Shown here piece after piece: positions 1 through 11,204 of a stretch of 64,000 bases of DNA. The notes below the pieces were generated by a model. That model was not told where the DNA came from. It saw nothing but the letters and a program-made list of their open reading frames with translations, and did not search any database. Position 1 is the stretch's first letter. Every line of letters begins with the position of its first letter. The translations under genes were made by a program, and so were the position numbers. The stretch is from Nicotiana tabacum (lineage: Eukaryota > Streptophyta > Magnoliopsida > Solanales > Solanaceae), in contig NC_134101.1 of NCBI RefSeq assembly GCF_000715075.1, forward strand, positions 192,158,103 to 192,222,102. The letters run 5' to 3'.

Positions 1-1154
1 ACATGAAACATCCCAAAAATATTCCCACAAGTTCATAAACTCAAAAATAATTTTTCAGTTTACTTAAACACGTTTCGACTTGTCTTTTCTTTCAAATTGG
101 GAAATACAACCAAAAGTACATCATTATACCTCTTATCCAATAAACCAGCCATGAATTCAACTTAAAAATAAGTTTACAACCAGCCAACCATTACACAAGA
201 ACAAACAACATACCATTCTTTCGAAACTAGCTAGGTCTATTCTTTACGATCGAGTTACAACTCGCAAACACATAGATAATGGAAGGAGAAGCATAAACTT
301 ACCTTGTACTGAGTATAACCCACGAAACCTGGTCCTTTTTCATCAAAAATAAGTTCCTCAACACGGATTCCAGAAGGAGAAAGAGAAACTAGCAAGTTGT
401 CCGGACTTTTCAGCACTAGAATCGCGTCGTAACACCCGGAATACCCTAGGGTTTCTGTGGGATTTTTGGGGAGGAGTTGCAGGGGTTCAATTAGGTTTTC
501 TTGGTATAAGTGAAATAACTGAGTTTATGATCCCTTAAAAGTCCCCTCTTGACCGACTTAGTTGAGGCCTCTCTTTTTGGCAAGTAGGTGATGCACCTAC
601 TTGTCACCTACTAGCTGCGCGGTCTCGCGAAAATGCAAATATCTCTATACTCCGAGATCGTATTGATAAACGGTTTAATGAGTTAAAAACTGCACTCATA
701 GAACTTAAATTCCATAAGTAGATCATCCCTTGATTCAAAGTATGTTAGGAGAAAAGCTCAGCTACATTTAACCTAAGTTTCAACTCATTTTTGAATGTAA
801 CTTGTGATGACCTTTTCCAACTTTTGTTCCACAACTTGCTTGACTTAAAAACATAATACACAACTATTATACAACTAAACTAACTCATAACATAACCTCA
901 TAATCATGTTAATCACCCTTGTCTCACCCCAAAAGTATAGGTTATAACATTCCAAACTTGTCGACATTCGACGAAACTTATTTTCTTTAATTCATTTAGC
1001 GCCTAAGCTTTCCAACCCTTTTGGTACTCGTTATTCACGATCATAAAGATTTGTAACCTCCATTATAAAAGGATTAACTTACTTTACATACTTTCAAAGT
1101 TGATCTCATTTCTGAGCTTACATCAATTGACTTACGAAAACATAGGGTGTAACA
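1..1154 (-). repeat. E1 3' LTR, partial (cut by window start)
   Basis: This is a direct repeat of about 5713-6880, collinear to the common end GGGTGTAACA. It therefore holds the start (U3 end) of the minus-strand LTR, beginning TGTTACACCC. It lacks a 16-bp stretch near the end that the other copy has (about 6847-6862). Confidence 0.9.
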
Positions 1155-1190
1155 TCATTTCCCCCTTTGGAACATTCGTCCTCGAATGTT
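1155..1190 (-). promoter_or_regulatory. E1 polypurine tract with adjacent palindrome
   Basis: On the minus strand a purine run (CCAAAGGGGGAAATGA) directly abuts the LTR start TGTTACACCC, as needed to prime plus-strand DNA synthesis. Just upstream, 1171-1190 is the 20-bp palindrome AACATTCGTCCTCGAATGTT, with 8-bp arms around TCCT. The same arrangement occurs in E2, E4 and E5. Confidence 0.85.
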
Positions 1191-4100
1191 AACTGATCCA
1201 TACTTCAATAACCGTATTTCATAGCATCCCAATGTGATTCATCTTATGGGGGTATCCTAGTCCCGTGCCATCCATGCAATCTCTTCTCTTTGAATCATTA
1301 CTCAAATGAAGGCCTATATATCATCCTTTTATAATTTACCACTATTACATCCTTACATTACGACCAGAGGAGCATTCCATCTCTTCTAAATTCTCCTAGT
1401 CTTAGACTCCTCCGGGTTAATTCAAGCTATATTGAGCCTTTTTTAACATATATAAACCATCAGCTCTCTTGTTTGATGGGCTTAATACCGAGGTCTTACC
1501 TATTCTTATCAGCTTCTAACTCACCTTTTCTCACCCTTACTCACATCTACCCAAAATCTTTTAACTCTACTATACTTTCGCTTGCGACCTACACATATTT
1601 ATTTATTCTACTCAAAACCTTCCTTTAACTTGCTAGCACCTTAGATTCCCTTTTGCGCATTCTACACTGTCTTTAAATGTAAATAATTACTTTTTCTGGT
1701 CGTTCTGCCACTTGCTACATGGATACTTGGTTTATCATAGTGCCCACGAACACTGGAATTCCCTGTAACTCGTATGCTCTCAAGTATCACCTTTGATGTT
1801 TTTTTTTCCTTTTTTTTCTGTTCATTAGCCATGATAGGTGCCACTTTCTTATGGAGTGCATGCAATATTATAGTGAGACTGCTATTACAAGATCAAAGAT
1901 CATTTCCTTTTTAGGTCACTATGCTTAGGTGGAAACCTTCTTCCTTATTTCCTCAACTAGTCTTTCGTGGTAGTACTTAGGAGACCTTTTGGGTATTGTA
2001 AAGTTGTGATCTTGTTATACTGTATACTCAAAGGAATTTTTGATATTCTTACTCGCCTACAAACATCCTTACTTACATACCTCCGTGCCGTTGTGCTCGT
2101 AGGATTACTTGTAAAATCAGATTTTGATTATCTCCTTAGTGGCACCCTCCATTATTCCCGTAATACTTATACAATACCTTTAAATACCCCAACTCCTATC
2201 TGAGCATTTCTCAAGGTTTATGACGTCATATTTGCGAGACTGAATTCACTATATTAGGATTCACTACGTTTATCTTGCATGATCTGTTGACTCGTCTATA
2301 ACCTCCTGTTTAGCCATAACTGGGCTCTTCCTTAATCAAATCCCAAATACTCGTTGGCCTATCCTCACATCAATTTTCCGCGTAATCTTTCTTGGGTTAT
2401 TTCCTTTGTTTTAACTTACCTCATGCACTGGCCTCTGATCTATCAATGACATTTCGGGCAGGAACCCTTACTTCCTTTCCTTGACGTCGTGTTTGTATAA
2501 TGCACTGATATCGTAGCATATCTGTAGGCTTTGAATAAGTACAATCTCATCCCTTTTCAAATTACCGCATTGTTCTTCTACCACTCCATGATTAGTAGAA
2601 CCACTAAATTCTGACTTCATGCCATATCACTCCATATTCCCCCCTTTAGAGGAGTACTAATAGCTGGAGCTATGACGATCTACCTATAGATATTTTACCT
2701 CTATATATTTGAAGTCTTTTTACATCATCGATTACCTTTACTCTCCTTTTGGTAATGCTTTTTGTACCAAGGATAATAAAATTCCTTGCTCGCAAGGATG
2801 ACACTTAGTGTAACTGGCGCACATAGTCCCTTAAGCTTAACTTTGCTCATATTGCTTGCTTTAGAGAAGCGACTTCCTGAATGACCATTAAAGGGCATTA
2901 TTTTGTCATCCATTCTATTATCACTGGAACGCAACCTCTGAAATTCTCATGATGCCGACTATTATCATATCATTTAGTCCCTAGTTCACGTTTAGTTTAT
3001 CTTATTTACCAGCCCATACCGATTTCTACTACTCTGGGGGTATATCTTTTCCTGCTGGTAATCGCGTTAGAGTTGCGAACTTATTTATCAAAAAGAAAAT
3101 ATGACTTTATGGATCACCTCTCATCTTTTTCCTTCACTTAAGTATAGACTCTATAATTCTGTCATTTTCATCATCATTTTTTTTCCACCGTTGTCATCCA
3201 TGTGGACATCTTACTCATAATTCTTCATTAGCTATATTCTTATTTTCCTACTAACATTTATGTCTATCACTTATTCTGAAAACATCAACAAGATATTCTT
3301 TTGCTTTTAGCTCCCCTTGCTTCATCTCACTGGCTCTTTGGGATACTTAAAACTCTCTCTCCTAGGGACACGAGCCATGCTAAGGTAATATTTATCCCTT
3401 CAAGGCTTCCAGTGGCTATCTTTATATTACTCATATCTAGCTGTACTATTTTAGAGTGCGCCATCTGGGTATCTCACAAGGAGATTTATTAGCACATTTG
3501 CATTATGCTTCAGAAATTGTCAACTAACACAAACAATCAATTCACCATTATGGGTTATCCTAACCCCAACCGGATACTAATATCTCGTTCTTTTCTTAAT
3601 CTACACATGGTAGCCCCCAATAGGGTATAACTGAGATGGGTATGGTCAATTATACATACCTCTGTTACTGTTGAGGGTAACTTACAATGCTTATATTTTT
3701 CTGCCGGAGATGAAAATACCGATAATCTTTATTAACTAGGTGGCTTGTACCCTTCCCATCTTGCTCTTTTACTTGTTGAAGCTTGTATCTATCTTTTGAA
3801 TCTTTCATTGCCTTTAGGGGTGGATAGATATTCTTTGCCTTAAGGCTCCTTATCGAGAAGCTTACACTTCTTAGTACACACATAATCTACTGAAGACCTT
3901 ATATTTACCCATCATATGCATCATGCAAAATCGAGCTCCTCTAACTCAACTCTTTCACAGCCACATACAATCTTTTACCAACCATCTTTTTAAATGTAGG
4001 TATCATTGTATTACGACTAAAGTCGCATTTAGGAGTTTGAATTCTTACAACAGAGCTCTACCACAAGATCTAGAATAAGAAGAAAGAGTGACAGTCCTAA

Positions 4101-4194
4101 ATGCCCTGTAGACTCCTTCTTATAAGTGTGTTGCACTACACACCCATAAATAAGACTCTACTAGACACGGCTTGAAGGAATCCTTAGGACAAAA
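1191..4194 (-). other. E1 internal region, non-coding
   Basis: About 3 kb of AT-rich DNA with only short, unrecognisable ORFs. It is collinear with the internal region of E5 (28527-31744); examples are 2750-2900 against 30330-30480 and 4055-4120 against 31610-31680. One stretch, about 2770-2900 minus, gives a peptide with NGHSGS and KVKLK blocks that is also found in E5. I recognise no protein family. It is probably leader, packaging and degenerate ancestral sequence. Confidence 0.7.
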
Positions 4195-4211
4195 CTGCTC
4201 TGTTACCACTT
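4195..4211 (-). promoter_or_regulatory. E1 primer binding site (initiator tRNA-Met type)
   Basis: The minus strand reads TGGTAACAGAGC just inside the LTR end. It differs at one base from TGGTATCAGAGC, the complement of the plant initiator tRNA-Met 3' end. This fixes the direction of the element. Confidence 0.8.
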
Positions 4212-4212
4212 T

Positions 4213-6880
4213 TGTCACGACCTGAATCAGAGGGTCGCGATGGGCACCCGGTGCTTTACTCAACCGAGTACCAACGTAACATATCTTTCTTATCATACTA
4301 TCATGAGTAAATGAGCCAGAAAACCGGTCATGAGATAACAAGAATAAAACATAAGGGAATACTCAACATATGAAGACCCAAAATGATATACAAACTTATA
4401 TTTGTGACATACGGGCCTATAAGGCCGACATGACCATTTGTAAACTCAAAACTTAGGCCGACAAGGCCATACAAGTGTCCCTACACCTGACATCTGTCTA
4501 CAAGCCTCTAAGAGTACATAAAATCATAAAGATCGGGATAGGGCCCCGCTATACCAATCAATACATATCCAAAGCATACTGACCAACTAGGCAACTCTAG
4601 AGCAAGTGGAGTGCACCAACACCTTCGCTGAGCTGATATCCTACTAGGAGGACTATCAACCTATCAATCGGGACCTGCGGGCATGACAAGCGGCATCCCC
4701 AAGCAAAAGGGATGTCAGTACGAATAAAGTACCGAGTATGTAAGGCAGGAAAGCATAAACAAGAACAATAATGTAAAGAGAGATAGACGATATACAACCT
4801 GTAACATCTGAGTGCCTCTGGGGGCTACTGACATGAAATGCATAATACATATATATACATGAACTTTTTAAAAACATTCGCCTCTATGGGCATCATCATC
4901 ATCATATCGTACCCGACCTCAAAGAGGACTCGGTAAAAACGTACCCGACCATCATAAGGCTCGGTAGAATCGTACCCGGCCACGTGGAGCTCGGTAAACC
5001 CAATTGATCAGTGGTTGCACAATAGGTGCCATACTCGGCCAACTATAGCGCGGTTTGGTAGAGTAAAATAGATACATATATATATATAATGCATGCTCGA
5101 CTCATGGAATCACGTTAAAACCCTTTCGGAGTGATATAAGGTCATTGCACCTTCGATTAATATTATGGACATCCCTACAATCAATATGAACCTTAGTGTG
5201 ATTTATGGATCATACACACTTGTTTAGAATAACTTTATAAGGAAAGAACAACATGGACAACCTTAGTTTCTAGGAGTAGATACGTTATGAATTAGCGTAC
5301 CGTTTATGTTCATGTCACTTTAGATCATGCCAAAAGAAAGAAGTAAGTGCCTTAACATACCTTGTATATTCTTCCCAACCTCAAGCTATGCAATTTCTAT
5401 AATAAGAGAAATGACACTCTCGTTATCGTTTAAGTACCGTAACTATTATGTATCGACCACAACCTATTTTACAATGAAACGGACAGAACCTCCCCTATAT
5501 ATATGACTTCACACTAGTCAAAATAATCACAAATAACCCAACATACCCCTATCACTTCATACACAACACGACAACCATAATAGTGTCAAGCAACCCAAAA
5601 ATGTTACGACGAACGACCAACAAACAACCTTGCCATTATGTGGTGTTTCTCCACAACCTTCCTCCTCTCAACTCCATAAAAATAGTAGTAAAAGAGACAA
5701 CCCAATACCAACACGAAACAGCCCAAAAATATTCCCACAAGTTCATCAACTCAAAAATAATTTTTCAGTTTACTTAAACACGTTTCGACTTGTATTTTCT
5801 TTCAAATTGGGAAATACAACCAAAAGTACATAATTATACCTCTTATCCAATAAACCAGCCATGATTTCAAGTTAAAAATAAGTTTACAACCAGCCAACCA
5901 TTACACAAGAACAAACAACATACCATTCTTTCGAAACTAGCTAGGTCTATTCTTTACGATCGAGTTACAACTCGCAAACGCATAGATAATGGAAGGAGAA
6001 GCATAAACTTACCTTGTACTGAGTATAACCCACGAATCCTGGTCCTTTTTCATCAAAAATAAGTTCCTCAACACGGATACAAGAGGGAGAAAGAGAAACT
6101 AGCAAGCTGTCCGGACTTTTCAGCACTAGAATCGCGTCGTAACACCCGGAATACCCTAGGGTTTATGTGGGATTTTTGGGAAGGAGTTGCAGGGGTTCAA
6201 TTAGGTTTTCTTGGTATAGGTGAAATAACTGAGTTTATAATCCCTTAAAAGTCCCCTCTTGACCGACTTAGTTGAGGCCTCTCTTTTTGGCAAGTAGGTG
6301 ATGCACCTACTTGTCACCTACTAGCTGCGCGGTCTCGCGAAAATGTGAATATATCTATACTCTGAAATCGTATTGATAAACGGTTTTATGAGTTGAAAAC
6401 TAGACTCATAGAACTTAAATTCCATATGTATATCATCCCTTGATTCAAAGTATGTTGGGACAAAAGCTCAGCTACATTTAACCTAAGTTTCAACTCATTT
6501 TTGAAAGTAACTTGTGATAACCTTTTCCAACTTTTGTTCCACAACTTGCTTGACTTAAAAACATAACACACGACTATTATACGACTAAACTAACTCATAA
6601 CATAACCTCAGCATTATGTTAATCACCCTTGTCTCACCCCAAAAGTATAGGTTATAACATTCCAAACTTGTCGGCATTCGACGAAACTTATTTTCTTTAA
6701 TTCATTTAGCGCCTAAGCTTTCCAACCCTTTTGGTACTCGTTATTCATGATCATAAAGATTTGTAACCTCCATTATAAAAGGATTAACTTACTTTACGTA
6801 CTTTCAAATTTGATCTCATTTCTGAGCTTATATCAATTGACTTACGGATACTCTAACATACGAAAACATAGGGTGTAACA
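4213..6880 (-). repeat. E1 5' LTR, complete (2,668 bp)
   Basis: On the plus strand it runs from TGTCACGACC to GGGTGTAACA, so it starts TG and ends CA on either strand. The PBS lies on its left and a foreign flank on its right. It is related to the LTR of E2 (8177-11179) in opposite orientation. It contains about three 31-bp tandem units with the core CGTACCCGACC (4908-5000) and a short CAT microsatellite at about 4891-4905. Confidence 0.9.
4908..5000. repeat. Three short tandem units inside E1 LTR
   Basis: Units start at about 4908, 4940 and 4971, each with CGTACCCG followed 15-20 bases later by CTCGGTA. Diverged versions occur at the matching place in the E2 LTR (about 10430-10520). Confidence 0.7.
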
Positions 6881-7655
6881 CAATAATAAGCGATGTCTCA
6901 ATATTAAACCTGTCAAAACAAGAGATCTGATGCTTTCCATAAGCTATAGAAAGCTTGGTACAATTTGAATGAACTTAGAGCAGTCCATGAATAGGAGCAA
7001 TTAGAAGAGATAGAATACTACCCTGGTAGTAGAATAAGGGTGTAATTGTGATAGTTAATAGAATAACGTTTGGGCCTTAGATTGAGTAATGATTTAAAGA
7101 AAAGTGATTTCGTGGATGGAACGGTATTAGAATGACCCCATAAGATGGATGAATACGTTGGGATGCTATGAAAATGCAGTTATTGAAGTATAGTATTATC
7201 CCTAGGTGCATCAACAAAATCACTTCAGATGTTCTCCGATAAGACGCGGGCCTTAGTGACAATGTATTACATCCGAGGCGATGGTTGGAGTTAGTGAAAG
7301 ACTATGATTTTTATATTTTATATCATCTAGGGAAGGCTAATGTAGTAGTCAACGCCCTCAATCATAGATCTCTGTGTAGCCTATCATATTTATAGGCAGA
7401 GAAGAGTGATATAGCTTGTAAGATTCATCTGCTAGCTAAACTTGGAATTCGATTACTAGATGCAGGTGGTACCAGAGTTACTACTTAGGACATGGAAACC
7501 TCCTCTTTAGTAACTGAAGTGAAGGAATGCTGGTATGAAGAAAACACTATTTGAGATTATAGGAGATGGAGTCATCAGATATCGAGGCCGATTATATGTT
7601 CATAATGTGGCCGGGTTGCGCCAACATGTTATGGGACAAGCAATGAGAAAGTAAC
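6881..7655 (+). pseudogene. E2 gypsy pol remnant (RNase H end to integrase start)
   Basis: Translation at about 7280-7350 gives a peptide like the end of Ty3/gypsy RNase H: a WLELVKDYDFYILYH block followed by GKANVV and an ALN block in place of the usual ADALSR. Further on (7560-7650) is the DGVIRYRGRL and HNVAGLRQHVMGQ region that normally precedes the integrase zinc finger. Stops and frame changes are frequent. Everything upstream (gag, PR, RT) is missing; E1 abuts at 6880, so E1 probably inserted into or beside this gene. The remaining integrase is also lost. Confidence 0.75.
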
Positions 7656-8140
7656 CTAGAGTTGTGTAGCACACCTCAGTAACAATAAGCTGAAGTAAGT
7701 GTTGCAGTACAATATGACCTACCAAGATGCATTAAAGCCATAAGGATAGATAACCTAGTCTGAAATATAGCAATAGTCGTACATTCAGCAAAGTACCAAG
7801 GGAAGAGCTTAAGCATACTTATATATGCCCAAATGGACATCTTGTCATAGTTTGATATATGTATTCACAAAGTGAAGCCAAGAGATTGGAAAAAAGTAGG
7901 AGTAAAAAGGAGAGAAGAGTCGTGCATAAAAGGACAGAGTCATATAGGATACATAATAGAAGGTAGTCGAAGTTACGAGATTGGAAGAACTCCGGCCATA
8001 ATTCGCGAGGTGAGAATAGGCCTAAAGGGGGAATGCCCTGGTTTTTAAATTTATTCATAGAACAATTCCCTAGATGACAAAGGACAATATTAAAGTATTC
8101 ATAAGATCCATATGGTATGAGAATGAGAAGCGCATCAGTC
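7656..8140 (+). other. E2 internal 3' region, non-coding
   Basis: This stretch lies between the last recognisable pol codons and the PPT. No integrase core or chromodomain is visible, so most of integrase has been deleted. Short ORFs here look accidental. Confidence 0.6.
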
Positions 8141-8174
8141 AACATTTGAGGACGAATGTTCCAAAGGGGGAAAT
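8141..8174 (+). promoter_or_regulatory. E2 palindrome and polypurine tract
   Basis: 8141-8160 is the palindrome seen in E1, with one arm mismatch (AACATTTG against CGAATGTT). It is followed by CCAAAGGGGGAAAT and then an LTR starting at 8177. The order shows a plus-strand element and makes the following LTR its 3' LTR. Confidence 0.85.
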
Positions 8175-8176
8175 AA

Positions 8177-11100
8177 TGATACCCATATTTTTGTACGTGA
8201 AAGTACGTCGTGAGTCAATTGATGTAAGCTAAAAAATGAGATCCTCTTTGAAAGTATATTTGGTGTTACGTCCCATTTTTTGCAAGCCTTTAAGAGTTAA
8301 TATTCAAGGACAATTATTTATAAGAGTACATATTGTTACACCCCATACTTCAGACATCACTATCATTTTAGGATTATCATATGTATGCTCAAAAGGATGA
8401 AATCCTTCTACAAGGATAAGAAAGGTTTGCCGAAGTGTTAAGTACATTAAGATGAATATGAGACTTGTTAATCATGATTTAAATGAGTTTAAAGCCATGA
8501 TATGACAATATATGATGTTTGGATATGAAGTATAAATTTTGAGAAAAATCCGATTTAAGTTGCGGAAAAACCGACTAAGGATTTGCCTTGTAATGGAGAT
8601 TTTTGAGTAATAAATTTCATGCCATGATATGACAATATATGATGTTTGGATAGGAAGTATAAAGTTTGAGAAAAATCGGATTTAAGTTGCGGAAAAACCG
8701 ACTAAGAATTTGCCTTGTAATGGAGCTTTTTGAGTAATAAATTTCATGTGCTATATAAGGTCTTTTGGGGACATATTATATACCAAATTGAATATCTTGG
8801 AATTTAGTTTACAATTCTCTTAAATTTTGCTCATAGGACACCCGAATAAAAAGTTATAAGCGTTGGAAGACGAGCCGATTATAGGGTGCCAAGAAGCACC
8901 TTTTGACTTTTCAACAAAATGGAGAATATCTCCTTTATCTCGTCTCTTTCTGCATATTTCCAGAGAGATCGACCAAATAAGACCCCTAATATCACCCTTA
9001 ATCCCTCTACAGGGGTTTCAAACAATACCATCATCCCGGGCACGAAATCAAGAAGCAATAACACTAAAACGATCCCCACAACGTAAGTATCGCTATATTG
9101 CCTCTCTTTTTCTTTGTAGTTTGAGTTTTGGAAGGTTTTTAGAAGTTAATAAAAATTCATAATTTCTTGTTTCAAGCTCTTAAACATCAAGGAAGATTGA
9201 TCAATTCATTTCATAATAGTTAGAACTCACGGAACGGTGATCGGAAGCCGTGAGTTCGAGTTATTTGACTTGTAATAGACTATTTTGTGGGCTGTTTTGT
9301 GTAGCTTTTGGGCTGTCTATTTTGCTTTTGTTAAATGGAGTTTTTGGAGGATAAATTGTGTGAAGAAACACAACATTATGGTGAAATTATGGATTAGTTA
9401 TTCTTTGTAATATTTTCGGGGTGTTTGACACTACTATAGTCGTCGTTTTGGGTATGAATCTATTGGGGTGTGTTGGGCTGTTGTAAGCTAAATATGACAT
9501 GGATTTCGACATTAATCTACCATAGGAGGTAATTATATTGTGTTCCTACAGGTTTTTAAGGTTATCTTGATATTGGTTGAGTTAAATGGATGAACTAGAC
9601 ATGAACTAGTGAATAAAGTTGCTAATTAAGAATAATTGGAGTTGTGGATCATTTTCTTTGTTATGGATATATGGTATGAGGATGAAATTATTGATGAATG
9701 ACTTTATTATCATATTAATAATACTATTAAGTTAAAGTAAAAAGTCTATAAGGGGTGATATGTGATATACAAATTCTAATTGGAGCTTGACGCTCTTCGT
9801 AAAATAGTTGTGACTTGTTGTTTTATGGTATCTTGATATTGATAATTATGTATTGCTTGATTTATCTTGTAATTGTGTTGGTATATAGTATTGGAGTAGG
9901 CTCTTGTTATAGGGGATATGCTTCCCGAATTTATATAAACGAGCTACAAGTTTAAGTTGCAGACTTAGCCTTTATTCAATACTGATTTTGAATCTCCTTA
10001 TGCAATGGTAGATTGAATTGAGTTGTTTGAAGAGTTGCTTGGGAGGTATTAAGAACTAAATGTGGTTAAGGTATGTTAAGGAACTTATTTATTTCTTCTG
10101 GCCTGATCTAAAGTGATAGTAACATAAACGATACACTAATTCATAACAGATCTACTCCTAGGAACTAAGGTTGTCCATGTTGTTCTTTATTTATAAAGTT
10201 ATTCTAAGTATGTGTATATGATCCTTGAATCCTACTGAGGTTCATATGAGGGTATGAATGTCCATAATGTTAATCAAAATTGCAACAACCTTAAGTCACT
10301 CCAAAAGGTTTAGAACGTGATTCCATGAGTCTAGCATGCATTATATATAGGATCTATTTTACTCTACCAAGCTGTGCTATAGTCGGCCAGGTATGACACC
10401 TATTGTGAAACTACTGATCAGTTGAGTTTTACCGAGCTCCACGTGGCCGAGTATGATTCTACCGAACCTTTTGATGGTCGAATACATTTTTACCAAGTCC
10501 ACTTTGAGACCGGGTATGATATGATGATGATGATGCCCACAGAGGCGTATGTTTTTAAAAGTTTATGTATATATATGTATCATGCATTTTATGTCAGTAT
10601 CCTTCAGAGGCACTCAGATGCTACAGGTTGCATCTCATTTATCTCTATTTACATTACTGTTCTTATTTACGTTTTCCTGCCTTACATACTCGGTACTTTA
10701 TTCATATTGACGTCCCTTTTGCCTGGGGACGTTGTGTTTCATGCCCACAGGTCCCGATAGACAGGTTGAAAGTCCTCCTAGTAGGTTATCATCTCAGCGG
10801 AAGGTGTTTTGGTGCACTCCACTTGTTCCGGAGTTGCCCATTTGGACATGTATTGATTCGTATAGCGGGGCCCTGTCCCGACCTTTGTGTTGTGTATGTA
10901 CTCTTAGAGGCTTGTAGACAAATATTATGTATATGAAAATTGTATGGCCTTGTCGGCCTATGTTCAGTGTATGAGTGATCACTTTGGTCTTATAGGCACG
11001 TATGTCACATGTATAAGTTCTCATGTCTAGAGTTAACTTATGTCTTATTCTGTTTATCTCATGACGGCCCTTTTGGCCCATTTACCCATGATAGTACTAT

Positions 11101-11179
11101 AAGAAAGATATGTTATGTTGGTACTCGGTTGAGTAAGGTATCGGGTGCCCGTCGTGGCCCTTCGGTTTGGGTCGTGATA
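8177..11179 (+). repeat. E2 3' LTR (about 3.0 kb)
   Basis: It starts TGATACCCAT after the PPT and ends GGGTCGTGATA. The end is the reverse complement of the E1 LTR start (TGTCACGACC) with one substitution. The last 150 bases are clearly homologous to 4213-4360 reversed, including the ACTCGGTTGAGTAA and GGGTGCCCG blocks. It is longer than the E1 LTR partly because of a 127-bp tandem duplication at 8494. A PBS-like motif follows it at 11183, which is odd for a 3' LTR. Confidence 0.8.
8494..8748. repeat. Tandem duplication of 127 bp inside E2 LTR
   Basis: Two adjacent copies start at 8494 and 8621 (both GCCATGATATGACAATATAT) and end at TAATAAATTTCATG. They differ at only a few sites, so the duplication is young relative to the element. 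Confidence 0.9.
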
Positions 11180-11182
11180 AAA

Positions 11183-11204
11183 AGTGACTCAAATCAGAGA
11201 ATTG
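11183..11204 (+). promoter_or_regulatory. Degenerate PBS after E2 LTR
   Basis: The sequence AAATCAGAGAATTGTACC follows the LTR end. It resembles the TATCAGAGC PBS plus the first leader bases seen in E1 and E5. A PBS here means this LTR was also the 5' LTR of something to the right, or comes from recombination between two elements. Confidence 0.5.

Larger units (their letters stand above)
1..6880 (-). mobile_element. E1, LARD-like LTR retrotransposon without coding capacity
   Basis: The element reads right to left: 5' LTR 4213-6880, PBS, 3.06-kb internal region, PPT, 3' LTR that leaves the window at base 1. The two LTR copies align over all 1,154 visible bases with about 45 mismatches by eye (about 4%) plus one 16-bp indel. 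The internal region has no ORF resembling gag or pol, and no RT, IN or zinc-knuckle motif in any frame. Very long LTRs, a correct PBS and PPT and no genes fit a large retrotransposon derivative (LARD) that must borrow proteins. The likely helper is the gypsy E2 immediately to its right, which carries a related LTR. The left target duplication is outside the window; the right flank is CAATA. Confidence 0.85.

Noticed and set aside
7819..8145. A 108-codon minus-strand ORF with hydrophobic stretches
   Set aside because: It lies antisense in the E2 3' region just before the PPT; hydrophobicity follows T-rich sequence and there is no homologue in E1 or E5.
10422..11081. Overlapping ORFs on both strands in the E2 LTR (up to 126 codons)
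   Set aside because: The matching E1 LTR has different, broken frames; composition follows the LTR and no domain is seen.
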